64,000 bases of DNA, from positions 6,219,501 through 6,283,500 of the forward strand of contig JABWDB010000016.1 in assembly GCA_019614645.1 (NCBI GenBank). Reading direction: 5' to 3'. Below are positions 49,440-62,442 of the stretch, one piece after another (within the stretch, counting starts at the first letter, position 1; the number at the start of each line of letters is the position of its first letter). This stretch comes from Stratiolaelaps scimitus (taxonomy: Eukaryota; Arthropoda; Arachnida; Mesostigmata; Laelapidae). The notes under the pieces were generated by a model. It was not told the DNA's origin. It saw only the letters and a list, made by a program, of their open reading frames with translations, and did not search any database. The position numbers and the translations under genes were made by a program.

Positions 49440-52400
49440 GTAGGAAATAGACTAACGAATTTTCTTATATATAGATTTTCGTCGAGCTGACAGGTGGGAA
49501 GGAAGTCGTACAGATATGACACTCTGGCCAAGTGACGATCACAACCGCATCAACAGAGCGTCGAAGTCGGTTGGTGCGTGCTTCGGTGCCTTTCAGGAAA
49601 ATTCTGTGCTTGTTGCGTTGACCGCTGTGTTAACCGCGCATTGCGCTGGGTCCATTGGAAATTAGCTGTCTAAATGAGGTTTGACGGTTTCGAAGGTCAC
49701 TTGCCGGGAACCGTTTTGTTCTGTTCCTTTATTTGCAGATACATATTTAGATAGCAACGTGTGTTTTAAACGTTGAAGGAGGAGAAATTCAGGAAGAAAA
49801 TCAATCCTAGAGGACGACGAACTTTGTTCAAGATAGCATTAGCGCTCGAAGATTTTCACTAAAGTTTTAAGCCCTATAGAGCGTGAATTGATTTTTAGAG
49901 TAACGAAAACTTGCCAAGTTAACTCACCTCAACTGTGCAACCGCTCTGCGATGGGCAACCATGAACTCTCGAGAAATGCCTCGAGAATGTAAGACTTGGC
50001 TATATCGAAAAGCTGGATAATGATGCCGACGCTCTGTAGACTTGGAACATGCAATCTGGACTGAGCGAACATAATTTTAAGGATGTTACATAAGTGCATG
50101 TATTATATAATAGAAAAAAATAACATGGAAACGACCAAGTGTTCACGCTATTTCTGAGATTCGTTCTGTCCTGAGGGCGTTACATTTCAACAGGTCCGTT
50201 CCGATATACTAATTGAAAAAAGTGACTACATGTTACCTAATGAATACGTGTTTCCCATTTCAGTTTGTGAGAGTATAAAATGATGACCCGATGTATACAG
50301 ATACATTGGATGTGGCACAGGGACTATGCCGACTATGAAACACTAAAACGATGTCGAAACATGAACCACAAGTTTATCGACTGCTGAATACTCAATGCGA
50401 ATCAAATCGTCAGTGACAATATAGTGCGCACGTTGGATTTCCAAATGCTTGTACATAGACGTGGTATTGTCGAAGTTATCCGGTAGTCGGTGGTCCGATA
50501 TTAACGATGAGGCCAGTCATGCGCCTAATCCCACACAGACACACGCCTATACCTAGGTTAACAAAGACTACCTTTAAGGGCGAGGGTATCTAGGGGCGGA
50601 CCGGCGTAAAACTCGACCAAAGCAATCTCTAACTGAAATCAAATGCGTAGCGCGGCCGTGGTTACTGAAACTGCAAGTAGTGTTAGTGGTGGTATTCCCG
50701 GGACTCGGAAAGGTCAGCCAGCTGCCGGTGGACGAAGGTGATGTCACAGATCGGTGCTGGCGGACCGATAAAGCTCGGTTATATATAAAGTTCGCTCTCG
50801 AAAGTTCGCTTATACAAAATGATAAGAGAGTAATAAGAATAATAATAATAATAATAATAATGTCTGTGGTTGTACGAAATCCTGCCGCGAGATTCTGTTC
50901 GGGATTCTGCAACAACTGCAGAGTGATCAACTCTTGGCTGCCTGTCCCCACTGGTGAGAGTCATCGCTGCGTGGCGAGGTCCAGCAGAAAGCCAAAGTGT
51001 CCGCGACAGAATGGTCAGTCACACGCGAAAAGCGGTCATAGATTTTTGTGTGTTCGGTGATTCGTGCAACATTAAAGTGCAATTCTTACTTGAATCATAT
51101 CGTCGGTAAATTACTATAGCAGGCACGTGTGCTGCGACTGGGCATCTATATGAACTATTTGGAGCATCATTAGGGCGAAATTGAAGCATGGATGTCATTA
51201 AGAATGCTCGAGAATTCAAACAGCCAATTCAAATCTATATATATATATATATATGACCAAAACACTTTGTCGGCTTTATTTACTGAATTATTGTAGTTCA
51301 TATGTATTGAATAATCATCGTTCATATATTATATTATACGACCCTACATCTAACACGTTAAATTCTGCGTGCGTGTGTATACATACTTATATATATATAT
51401 ATACACACGTACGCAGAATTGCATATATGGGAAAATCGAGTATCGGATAGAAGATATAACACAGCGATGTGGATACAGATGTCAAAGGATGCGCAAACGG
51501 CTTATTTAGTATAATGGAAATCTGTACTCATGCCGGCTGACCGAGCACCGAACAGTTGTTGATAGGACGTAGTGGCAGTGGCTGGTGTTGTTGTGGCGCC
51601 GGCGCGCGTGGGACCACGAAGGGAGCGGCTGAGTTTGGCGGAAAAGATAGAAGAAGCTTCGAAGGTGGCTGACAGAGCAGGCGCATGACATTAACTTCTA
51701 GTTAACGTTACCTAGTACACATACACATGACGAGACTATCGTGCCGCGCAACGTTAAGAATGAAATTGACTGCTGCCGGCTCCGGCCCGGAAGCACTGGT
51801 TGGAGGAGGATAATGACTTTATGAGTCCCACACTGATCACAACGACTGAATGGCGGATGTGCACCAAGCATTTACAAAACCCCCATAACAAAGAAAAGGA
51901 GAAATTGTTAAATTAAACACGTGGAGAAGCCTCACATTTGGATGTGTACTTTATGATGGCACTGTGATTATTTGAGAGAACTGTTGACGTACCATTTGAA
52001 GAAATGAAAAGGCGGCATTTTTATGACCAGGAACACTTTTAAGGTTTGTGAAATGCTGTACACACTGAATGGTTGAGTCGGCTAAGTTATTTAAACTTAT
52101 TTAAATCATCTTGGCCTATTCGCTGACCCTTTAATAGGGAGCTTTCCTAAGTGTTAACTTTGAACTGAGTCCATTGGGCACATACAAATCGAAACTTTGA
52201 AGTGAGCTCTTGTAAATCTGAAACTGGGCAACGGTGAGCCAACAGATGTTTTCTGCGTCAAAAGACGCTCCAGTTGCCATCAACGACGCTCCAGGAAAAG
52301 CTTAAAGACCAGAGATAAATTATACACGTTGAAGAATTTTTACCCGACATTACACGAATACATACCCGAATATTTTGAGACTATGTATTTATATATATAT

Positions 52401-53350
52401 ATATCCAGTGACGGCGGTTACTGGTGGATACGACGCCCCTTAAGTACCAAAATGTTTAATTCCATAATTTTTATTAATTACATTAATGCAGTTTTCAGAA
52501 CGACTGATTTATTATTGAATCCAGCCAGCAGATATTGTCAAAATTAAACTTTTTCCACCTCATAAGTTACCAGGAGTGACACACAAATGACACGGAATTA
52601 GCTCTGATGGGATTACACAGGCCAGCAAATTACTTGGGGTAAATCCAGCCCGCAGATAATAAGATCATGATTCGTCGCTCAGACCCTCGGATTCTTCTGA
52701 CTTGTTTCCGATTGATTGCTGACCTCATCTTAGGTGAGGGAAATAAAGGTCTCAAATGCTTTGTCCTCGACAGAGATGATCAATTCTGAAATTTTGCTAA
52801 GTTACTCTCGGGTACTTCGAAGAGGACGAGTGAGTGCTATGAGAACGTGGTCAGTACAAAGATTACGTATATATGTGAGGGCTATCTTGTCAGCTTCGTC
52901 GACCCTCATTAGTCACCAGAAATAGTAATAATGAAAAACTCTTATCGAGGCCGTATGTTCCCGTATGTATAAGATCACATTTTCACAAAACTAACCGTAT
53001 TTGAGATAGTCGAATCGAACAGTTTGGCCCAACTTTAAAACTGCATCTCTAAAGGACAGCGCACTTTCAGCAATCACGCACTCACCCGATGGTACCAGCG
53101 GAAACGACGTCACTATCCACAAAAGAGATAATCCTCCAAGTCCGAGTTGGCGTGGTCTACTCTGCTATTTACACGCTTTTCGATTTTGTATTGTATTTTA
53201 CTTGTAGGAGGCGGTCAGTTACGAGGCACTGCCTCGCTGGACACCGATTCCGTTCTGGTGTCTCAGATAGGTTAATGATGAATCTCCTGCCGTGGTAAGG
53301 CCATCATGCTTATTCGCCTATCGTATTTCTTCGATCACGCTTGCACTCGT
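49440..53350. other. Stretch without recognised genes
   Basis: It contains an AAT repeat (about 50839-50861), (TA)n runs (51235-51254, 52388-52404) and the hairpin at 51361-51420. Good minus-strand donor-like sequences occur near 49922 and 53080, so small exons may be present. None could be confirmed. Confidence 0.35.
51361..51420. repeat. Inverted repeat with 20-base arms around an AT core
   Basis: AATTCTGCGTGCGTGTGTAT (51361-51380) pairs with ATACACACGTACGCAGAATT (51401-51420) at 19 of 20 positions. The 20-base centre is itself largely TA repeat. Confidence 0.85.
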
Positions 53351-53356
53351 AAATAG

Positions 53357-53362
53357 TTTATT
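53357..53362 (-). terminator. Poly(A) signal for the orphan secreted-protein gene
   Basis: AATAAA on the minus strand (TTTATT on plus) lies about 200 bases beyond the stop codon of the gene at 53563-54114. Confidence 0.5.
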
Positions 53363-53562
53363 CAGGAGATTTTATGCACAGAATTCCATATAATTGGAGT
53401 TGCCCCGTCCATGGTCGTCGCGTAGGCTTTGACGGCAGCAATACTTCGTCGATCGAGTGCAGGTGCCGCTCGTATACTTGTGTGTGTCTGTGTGTTGAGC
53501 AGCACGCCCAGAGTGCTCCGGAAGAAAGCCTATTGACTGCCCATGACGAATGTTGGCATGAT

Positions 53563-54114
53563 CTAGAATTTCGATCGTAACGATTGGCCTGATAAAAGCA
53601 GATATCGTTCATCTCTAATCAAGGGCAGCGCGGATGTTTTGACGTAGCAACTTAGCACGGCTGAGAAATAGATATAAATTGGTTTTGTCGGTATGCGGCA
53701 AACACCAGTCGGTGTTGAGATCGGCACGAATTCTTCGTTACGAAGCAACCGGAGTATATTCTCGAATGTGCTAGAGAAGGTCATTTTGGTTGCGTTCTTG
53801 TAGAGGAAACCGTCTTCGCCATGGACACCGTACACAACGTGTACTCCCCAACAATATGCCTTTAGGGTGTATTGCAGTGCGACGTATAGATGGTAAGATG
53901 TCTCTTGACTGTTCGAAATGAGCTCTTTAGCAAGTCGAATTCCGCAATAGTAGATTGATTGGATGACAAACTGTCTCGCCCGCTGCCTTTCAACTGGTGA
54001 AAAAGGCTTTGAACCTTGGCAAATATCAAAGGGTCGATTTTTTGGACGGCGAGCAGATTCTGCTGTGAGAGCGAATGTTGTGACGAGGAGACCGAGCGCC
54101 ATCAATGTAGCCAT
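53563..54114 (-). CDS. Orphan secreted protein, 183 aa
   Basis: This is a single-exon minus-strand ORF starting MATLMALGLLVTTFALTAES, a clear signal peptide ending near residue 20, followed by a basic stretch (ARRPKNRP). The mature part has five Cys (about residues 32, 57, 88, 139, 156) and one NAT glycosylation site near 107. No transmembrane helix follows the signal. It matches no family I recognise. It is the longest ATG-led frame on the right side and has a downstream AATAAA, which supports a real gene. An additional 5' non-coding exon is possible, since a CAG acceptor lies upstream. Unrelated to the proteases. Role unknown. Confidence 0.65.
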   Translation of the reverse strand: MATLMALGLLVTTFALTAESARRPKNRPFDICQGSKPFSPVERQRARQFVIQSIYYCGIRLAKELISNSQETSYHLYVALQYTLKAYCWGVHVVYGVHGEDGFLYKNATKMTFSSTFENILRLLRNEEFVPISTPTGVCRIPTKPIYIYFSAVLSCYVKTSALPLIRDERYLLLSGQSLRSKF

Positions 54115-55045
54115 GTCCTATATCATACGTTCTATACGCGACAGCCTCCAGCAGCCCGATACGACGAAAAGAACAGCTTTGTCCTGTAATATTTGAGAGC
54201 AAAACTTGTCAACGAGACGGCAAGGTGACGCGGACCTGGTGAGTTTGAATCTATGTGCCGAAATGCACAGTTTCGCCCTATCGTGAATCGCATTGATGAA
54301 TTGGCTATTCTTGCGGATCGATTTATCACAGCGTCGAGCAGTCGAAACAATTTGACTATTGAACCAGCAATCAGATCGAGGTCGGATCGACTTTAGGATC
54401 ATAGAGGGTCATAAGGAAGTGCAGCAGTCTCATGAAATTACGATATCCAATACAGGACGTAGATAAGAATAGCGACACAACTGAGCCACCTAAGACACTG
54501 CTGGCAAAGGGCTGTCATAGCGTTTCCATCAGGGAAGCGATGCCAAGCCGAACGATGCGACCAGCATCAATTAATTGATGCACCTGTTTAGCTGATTTAC
54601 TAAGGAAAAAACTCATTTACTGACGACAGAGGAAGAGTGTCATTACGGATGAAGGACGTGGGCCAAGCCCTTGCTTGATAGCCCAAATTGAAATCGCTTC
54701 CTCTACCTAGATCCGACTGTTTGTCTTTGTTGCATCAGTCGTTGCTAATATGCCATGACTGGCTCTCACGAAGAGCTATTGAATGAGCACTTTCCAGTTT
54801 AAGGCTGTGAGTCCGCTCCGAAAATTTATCAGGTAGGTGAGGTCGATGAAAGAATATTCGCAGTACAAAGCTCCTGTTCGGCATTTGGTTGCTCTCTTCC
54901 ACGTTTGCTCTTAGACAAATTGCTACAAATGCCTTACGTAAGTATTGAAACGCACTCTGCAGCTATGAATATTGCTTAGCTCACATACCAACAACATAGG
55001 TACAAGTAGCTTCAAGCCGAGTTTTGTGCTGTAGCGGACCTCTCT

Positions 55046-55059
55046 CGCGCGCGCGCGCA
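55046..55059. repeat. (CG)n dinucleotide run
   Basis: CGCGCGCGCGCGCG follows TCTCT. Alternating purine-pyrimidine runs of this kind can adopt Z-DNA. Confidence 0.8.
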
Positions 55060-58000
55060 CCTCTCCCCGTTTCCCTCGACAAAAGAGATAAAGCATATGC
55101 CGATCACTATAATGGATAGATCAAAACATACGCTAGAAGAGTATAGTATGCACAGCACTACCGACAGCGGGTGATCCAGGGTGAATATTGACGACTGAGG
55201 TTGTGTATTCTCTTTGCAGAGTGCTTAACTCATTCGATTTGCCTTGTGTCCCCAAAGGGGTAATGACGCAAATCATGCATTCGTACAGCATGCATGCCCT
55301 GCTAAATGCTACGGGGACGGGTCTGCATTTTTCCCAAGTTACGGGTGTAAAACTTTCTCACCATAAATGTGCCGCAATTAACGTGGGCAACAGATGTCAC
55401 GGATGGATTTCTGTCGTAAAATTAAAACTGTAAAATATTTCAGCGTCAGGTTTCCTACACTTCTAACCTTCTGTTACCGGGTCCCATTTGTTGTGAATTA
55501 GTGTTCATTAGTCTACTGCTAGACGCTAACGTCTTTGTCTCTAAAGGGCTTATATGCCTACCTGAAGCTAAATGAATCTCGAGTAGTCCCCTTGATCATG
55601 TATCCGTTCGACACGATATCGAGTTCGCTCAGCAGATTCTTGAAAAACAAAAACATATATATATATGTATATTCGAACACTCGAGGCACTCTGTAACCTG
55701 CGTTGTCAGTTTGTCGCGCTGCCGTTAGTTGGTGATAGGACGAAGACTACAGACCAAAATCCGCTTCGAAATATATTGCATGATGAATCTGTATCTGACG
55801 GTCTGTTTGAGCAGGCTCAGATTAAAGTTGATAGATAGTAATCAAGGTTATAGAGATCGCTCGCTCGGCAAAGGCTATTCGATTCTATGATATATGCTCA
55901 CATGTGGCGGGTGACGGAGATACAAAATTGACACCTTACTTGCATTCGTGCCCGTTCTATAATAAGTAATCCGTTTGCGGATATGCAATCTGCCGCTAAC
56001 TAGATTTGCAGGTAAATGTTTCGTTGCCCGTTGATACATTGATACATCGACGCAGTCATTTGAGCTGTTTCAGCCTAATTGCGCCTACTCATAAGCACTC
56101 TAGCAGCAATCTATTAGTCGAAGTAGTCGACATGTCACTGGTGTCGTCCCAGTCGAACTGGCTGTGCCGTAAACAGTCACCATTTTCTCGCACCCTCAAT
56201 AAAGAGCTATGCTTTCGCAACGAATAGATGAAATAGTGAGCATTTTCTGATATTGTTATTACCTTAGCTCGGTCGTTGTTGGTGAAAATCTCGTCATTGA
56301 GTTTGGTCGGTATCGGTCTGATCTTGATCCAGGGATTGATTGGGAAATGCAATTTCTATGCAATTTGTCGCAAGGTATACGAAGTGCACCGTGTAAAAGT
56401 CATTCTTGGATTTTAGCAATCCACTGAGAGATTTTTTTTTGCTTACAGTTATATTTGTAATACACTATTGACAACGTGTTTATTTTTTTTGTTTGTAGTG
56501 TTCGCTTAATTAGTAAAGATACATTTTAATTTCAGGAATTTTTTGTTCACTTCGAAGCAATCTATTGTTCTTGTATATCGTTTTTTTTTAAATTTCAAAA
56601 TCGTCAGACTCGGCTCAATGGGTGTACTCCTTCCAGCGATAAACTTGCCGTGTTTTCTTTCTGTTTTTTTTATATCAAGCTAAAACCTTAAATCATATTT
56701 TCATCAGTACGTTTTTTTAGCAGCATTTGTTGCGTGCACGGGTGCGTTGTTGTTTATGCGGGGAACTCCCACCTTGATGGAAGCTTCGCCGCCGCCGAAC
56801 GCAACTTTCGTACACGTTTATCAGGGCAGCAGGCAGTGAGACGATTTAGGTCCGTAGGTTAGCAGCAGTAGTGGTAGTAGGGACGAAGGCGAGGTATAGC
56901 TCAGGACCCGCGAGTAATCATGATGTCATTTGAATGTTGACCTAACCTGAGAGGGTTTCTTCGTCGGTCGCAGACGTTTCCTCGGGGTCATTAGAGACTC
57001 GCTAACTGTGCCTCAGCAATGGTAGTGAGGAGTCGGAGTGAAATCGTCCCTGTATGCTTAGCTGTGTGTGTGTGTCGAGGGAGATGAATGTGTATGCCTG
57101 GCTCTATGCGAGCAGTAGGAGACCCAGCTCGGACGAGTGCTTCGGAAGTGAGTCGCGGTAATCGCGGGAATCTCCGAAGTCAATCCGACGCGTGGGATGG
57201 CCGGACATCGACTGTACTCAGCTGCCTGGCCAATAGCTGCAGTTCGTCTTGCAGATACGGCGCACTAAGGATGGAAATTTAGAGTTAGGGACCAAGAGCA
57301 AGGTAAAGCCAGATATACATATCCAATCGAAGTTGCCTCCTGCTCAACTAAGAACCGGCCTGGTTGTCCGATTTATAGGTTGGTGTAGCTGGATAGATCG
57401 ATGTAGAATCTAGCCCATATATATATATATATATACACGAAATACACCAATATCTTTAATATTATCTGGGTGAGATTGCGTGTGTCAGCAAAGTGTAATG
57501 TCAATCCATAATTCACCACTGACAAAGATACCACCAGAATTACAATTGTGATCACATAATGATGCTGTTGTACTGAGCGTGTGACATTTATTGTACGATG
57601 TGTTATATGTGCTTATTGGCAAAATATCCATTATATGATTAGTCCAACAGGTTGATATCGATCAGGAGACAAAACGTGCTCGCATCGTGCTCGGCGTCAA
57701 TTAGCTTTGAGCAGTATGCAGATAACACTATTTACACGGTACATCAAGCTTATCTATTGTCTATCGATGGCCAAACTTGCCTCTGCTGATATTTTGTTCG
57801 AGCGTTATCGTATGCGTTTTCGCATTACGCTATACCGCACACGAGTCCTAGAGTCGTTCAACGGCACCGGGTTGATAAACCGGTCAAGGATAATTTGGGA
57901 TTCTTCAGCTCTGCTCGCCGCATCAAGACTCCGACGAGAGGGGAGGAAGCGCCGATCTCGTTTGCGGATCTCGGTTTCAGGGCTGATAGCGGGATTTTGC

Positions 58001-58778
58001 GCTGAGGGTCAGAGCGCCTACGGGAGAAGGTTAGGCCCCGTCGACTCACTCCCTTGCCGGTGTCTATTGGAGCCGTTGCGGGCGGGCAGTAATGAAGATT
58101 AATCTACGAGATTGGTTCGGAGAAGGCTAAACGAAGCCGCCGAAACCGACATTTGCCAGACGACTACCAGGCAGCCAAATATCCAAAGGCCGTGGTCCCC
58201 TCAACAGTCGAATGCGAGCCAGCGCTTCGCCAGCGGCTCGTCGCACCTCGAAGAGCTTGGCCCTGGCCTTATGCAGAGCGTGCATAGAGCCAATGTCGAC
58301 CGTTGGCAGCGTAGGCAGTCAGCCACAAACCAAACAGATGGGGTTGTACTTACGTAGCGGAATGCAGACGTAAGCACAACCGACCGCAATGATACAAAGC
58401 CACCGATAGCGGACGAGCGTCCGATAGCATCCGGCCACGAACTATTGCTAGATCAGTGACATGAAGGCCATGGTAGACAGAAAGCCAATCGAGGCTCGTA
58501 GGAAACAACGTACCAGTAACGGTGGGGTGTTTAATGAATGGCGAAGACAAACCAGATTTTCCAAAATGCATGATGGCTAGCTCACGGAATGTGGGGTTGC
58601 CAGGCGGTATTATAATGGTAATATATATCAATTTTCAATTCAATTATTTCTTTGCTGACAGAACTCACAACGCTTACGTTATTAAAAAATAGGATAAAAA
58701 GAACGATCACCAAAGTATTTCTCAAGGTTCTTCGAGGTGACATACCGTCAAAACTACCATCAATACTATATAAGTAGT

Positions 58779-58802
58779 GTATATATATATATATATATAT
58801 AC
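58779..58802. repeat. (TA)n microsatellite
   Basis: A TA run of about 24 bases. Confidence 0.9.
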
Positions 58803-61800
58803 TAAAGAACTTAGCAATGATGTCGATTGATATCGGCTCGACGGATTTTATAGCTGGAAGATTTGTGGTGGCTGCGTTACTAGTAAGTACATATTTAGGA
58901 ACTGAACAGATTTTGAACAATTCAACCACGTAGTGTTCGTATAATTCAAAAGATTTAGTAATTTATTGACGCATCTATGCAGATGGGATGATACGGGAGT
59001 GTTCAACGACGTAGGAAACAAAATAATAAGAGTCGCATTTTGAAGTCAAACAATTTTCTGCAAAAAAAGAATTTCACCTGTTTAGCGTTCGTTTGTATGA
59101 ACCGGTCACAATATATATGGTGTTGCTAGATAGCTGCAGCCCTTGACTTTATATTCTTTATTCTCAACTAATGGACTGTTCACGGTTATCACAATATAAA
59201 CTGCTCGATTGTCATCGTTTGCAGTCGAAGCATCCAGGTCAACTATTTCTAACACCAAGCTGTTGCGCTATAGTCAACAACCTAAGTCACTCTTTCCAGA
59301 GGTTGACCATCCGCCTAGACACGGAGGCGCCTGATTTCGCAACCCTTCTATCATTCTGTCAAAGGTAAGAGGTAAATGTTTGTGTTTGTTTATTAAAGGA
59401 ACTGCGATAATCTCCGGCGTGAGGTAGCTCCGCGTTGAATCGGTCGATAGCCAGTTGTCAAGTTGCTGTGTTCGTGTGCTTTGTGAACGTGCAGGCTACG
59501 TAAGGCAGCGATACTGTTCATTCATCAACTGTACTCCATATGTGGTCTTACTGATGGTGACGCTCGCCGGTTGCTGAAGCAAACTAGCTCGTAGAGAAAG
59601 TATAATGCTTATTTCCTACTGACTATGTAGAGGATGTGGGCCCGAAACGTTTCGCGCCGTCTTGCGCTTCCTTTTGAAAATCGACAATAATAATAATAAT
59701 ACGTTCCTGTCTGTAATCATTATGTAGAAATAGATATGCCTTATTCAATACATAATACATAGTATTTGCAGACGTTGCGCCGTATGGGATAGTTGGCGAA
59801 TCTCAAAGCATGTAAGTAATGCTGCAAACAGTACAATGGACGTTAAATGTCGGCTGTGAGTCAGCCCGGAAAATTTACTTAAAGCATGTAAGTGTCTCGA
59901 GCAGCTGTTCTTTCGAACTCGCTAGCGAATCGTTGTGGCAAGAGCAAACGTAATCTTGAGCAACTGAGACTCTGTCTCTAGTTTGGTAACAGGACATAAA
60001 CGTCTGCTTTAGTCAACGCGTGGCCGAGGGACGCTGAAAGAGCCTGTTTCCGTCGTCGGCGTGCGACTCCTAGTGGCGCTACTGTGCAACCAACATCGGC
60101 CAAGGTGAGAATGTGATTGTCTCTCCTTCATATATAGCTAGGTAGACATGCTGGGGAGCAGTTGCCTTAAGCTAAATACACAATGTATTGCTGTCTGTTG
60201 CGGCGAAAAGCCCGGTCTGAGTTGATTACCAGTGTCATACCGCTCACGTGGGCCAGGTGTGTGCAGGCTACAGTGAGATGTGAAGAAAGACGATAAATAC
60301 AATATGCCTAATCCATAAAATTGCAGCGCTCACCTTGGCAAATCGACCCTAGAGAATTCCGATCTGACTGTCCACAAGTCCCGCTCTATTTTGTCTACTA
60401 TCATGGAGTGCGAATCATAATCTTTTTAATTAACGAGTATTTTGGAATTTTTATAGTATCAAAACAGTTTGGGTCAGGTCACTTGTTCATATGTCGTAAA
60501 TCTTACTAGTGAGAAAGCCTTTTGGAAACTTAAGTAGAACCCCAAGCTTTTAGGCTTAAGATAAGGCATTTAGTATGTCTAGATTTCGCAGCCACTTTAG
60601 ACATCGTGTCACATGTCGCATGCAATTAAGACTACTTAAATGACGGCGTGAAGTTCAAAGGAGCCAGCTCCCAGCGAGTCTTACACGCTTGCATAAATGT
60701 TTATATTCAACCAAACTAGTCATTTGAATGTTATAACCCACTTTCGAAGGCCACGAATCCACTTTGAGTAAAGCAACTTTTTCGCCAGCTAGACTACAAG
60801 CCGTCCAATCCCGAACTCAGTCTCGCATCGCGGGATCGATCAACAACTTTTCGCCAAAAAAGCTACCCGAGTTGTAGGCTTCCTTCGAGAAGCGGCGCAA
60901 GTGCGAACTCCTGTCAAACCGTTGCCGGAGCGTTGAGGGGAAAACTTGATTAAAGTTGTTAATATTCTTCCGCTTTTTCCTTCATTTGTGGCAATTCGCC
61001 GCGATTTACTAAACTGAACACGTCTGCGCACATACGCCGCATCTGCACTACTAATTAACTTCAAAACTTTATCCATATATCTTTTTCGCCTGCACTGTGC
61101 ACACATCGAATGCGGTGCTTAGTAACTCTTCTACACCAATTTATTGTTGATAGCTTAATTTTTAGCAGAAGTTAAGTCGAAAAGACAGCCCGATATACTT
61201 CACTAAGGTCAACCCTTAAGCTCTGACACTCGTCGGGCGATTTTGAGCATCAAGTGAATACTTTTCAGTCATGTTATGATGTGTTATTATATCGCTATAA
61301 AGCCTGCTATAAAATATCTTATGTTGAATGTTACGCTTTGCTTTCGACAATGTCTCCCTATTTTCCTCACTGTTCTTCAACAGAAACGTCAAGCCGCTTG
61401 GAACGTTAGCCTTCCATTATATCTGCTACGATCCCTCTCCACTCCCGTAACATTTGTGCCAAGACGGTTAAAATTAAAGTGCCGAAACCGTGTGGCCTTA
61501 GCACATGAACTGAGCCGCTATACAGCACACGTGCCTACTGTTAATGGCGTTGTGAACACGCTGGATCAAGCATGCTTTCAATATGCTCCACATCACCCAG
61601 ACGAGCTACACGCTCACTAACACGACACCGCTGCTATTTCCGAGCTAATTTAAGCTTGACTTGTCTGAAGTTGAGCTGTAATTGTATCGCGGGTTACTCT
61701 TGTCCCCTCCCCTGTTAAACGAATCCCTCTGTCATTCTGTTATAGCTACAATTATTGTCCCGGTGCACGTATCCACATTGTTCTGTAACTACCCATTATC

Positions 61801-62061
61801 GCGTTTACATCTGAACCGATGAAGACGATTTTTCTTTTAATACTTCAACACATGAACGCGATATTTTCAACACATGCCCTTCTCACCATAGCATTGCCTC
61901 GAGAAGCCAAGTACCGAGACCGAATCGAACTTGATTGGTCCACATTTTGGAGATTATCGGCATAAGCATACACACAAACATTTGAGGTGTCATATGCGAC
62001 TATATTTAATATATTTTGCTTAGCTGCCCATCTCCATACGAATACGGACCGTGCTAATGGT

Positions 62062-62442
62062 TTACTTATCACTGTCGTTCCTTTCTTCGCTATGATATCT
62101 TCGTCCATTTTCTGAGTGAGAGACATTCACGTCATTACGCATTGCCACCTGACTGTAGATTCCATCCTGTGCATATGTGAATTCTTCGAAAAAGGAGACA
62201 CTCGTTTCATATCCGCAGCATACATCGGGAGTGTTTCCCGCACGGTCAATTATGCAAAATTGTTCAGGGAAGCCAACTTTGGACTCTATTACCATTGCTA
62301 TCATGCTGACAATAGGGGACAATGGTGTTTGTTTAACATTTTTCCAAACTCCCGTCAACCTCGGACAATCCAGCATACACTTAGATGCCCGAGCTTCAGT
62401 TGCGAATACTCCTATGAAACAGATTAGTATCGTTAAGACCAT
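62062..62442 (-). CDS. Probable short secreted protein with Cys-Cys pair, 126 aa
   Basis: The ATG at 62442 was chosen because it opens a signal peptide (MVLTILICFIGVFATEARAS). The frame is open further upstream, but those residues are polar. The mature region has C-x3-C (KCMLDCPR) and later C-x11-CC (ending DVCCGYE), with a polar C-terminal tail and NVS and NDS glycosylation sites. An ATTAAA-like poly(A) signal lies near 62005-62010 on the minus strand. No family is recognised. The C-terminal part could be replaced by a spliced exon. Confidence 0.45.
   Translation of the reverse strand: MVLTILICFIGVFATEARASKCMLDCPRLTGVWKNVKQTPLSPIVSMIAMVIESKVGFPEQFCIIDRAGNTPDVCCGYETSVSFFEEFTYAQDGIYSQVAMRNDVNVSHSENGRRYHSEERNDSDK

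Larger units (their letters stand above)
54120..62060. other. Stretch without confirmed genes
   Basis: It contains (TA)n runs (57417-57435, 58779-58802), a (CG)n run (55046-55059), an AAT repeat (59686-59700) and GC-rich patches near 56770-57280 and 57900-58440. Candidate but unproven pieces include a hydrophobic minus-strand frame at 57373-57555, a minus-strand frame ending at a GTAAGT donor near 58356, and a plus-strand frame ending at a GTAAGA donor near 59365. Confidence 0.35.

Noticed and set aside
55188..55433. LINE fragment suggested by GVKLSHHKCAAI
   Set aside because: A single weak motif without neighbouring RT domains.
57707..57760. Reverse-transcriptase catalytic box suggested by QYADNTIYTV
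   Set aside because: Only one short motif is present, with no flanking RT blocks in frame.
58350..58450. Minus-strand exon encoding a transmembrane helix like that of ion channels
   Set aside because: A GTAAGT donor and a hydrophobic stretch (YRWLCIIAVGCAYV) exist, but the match is too short and no neighbouring exon of such a channel was found.
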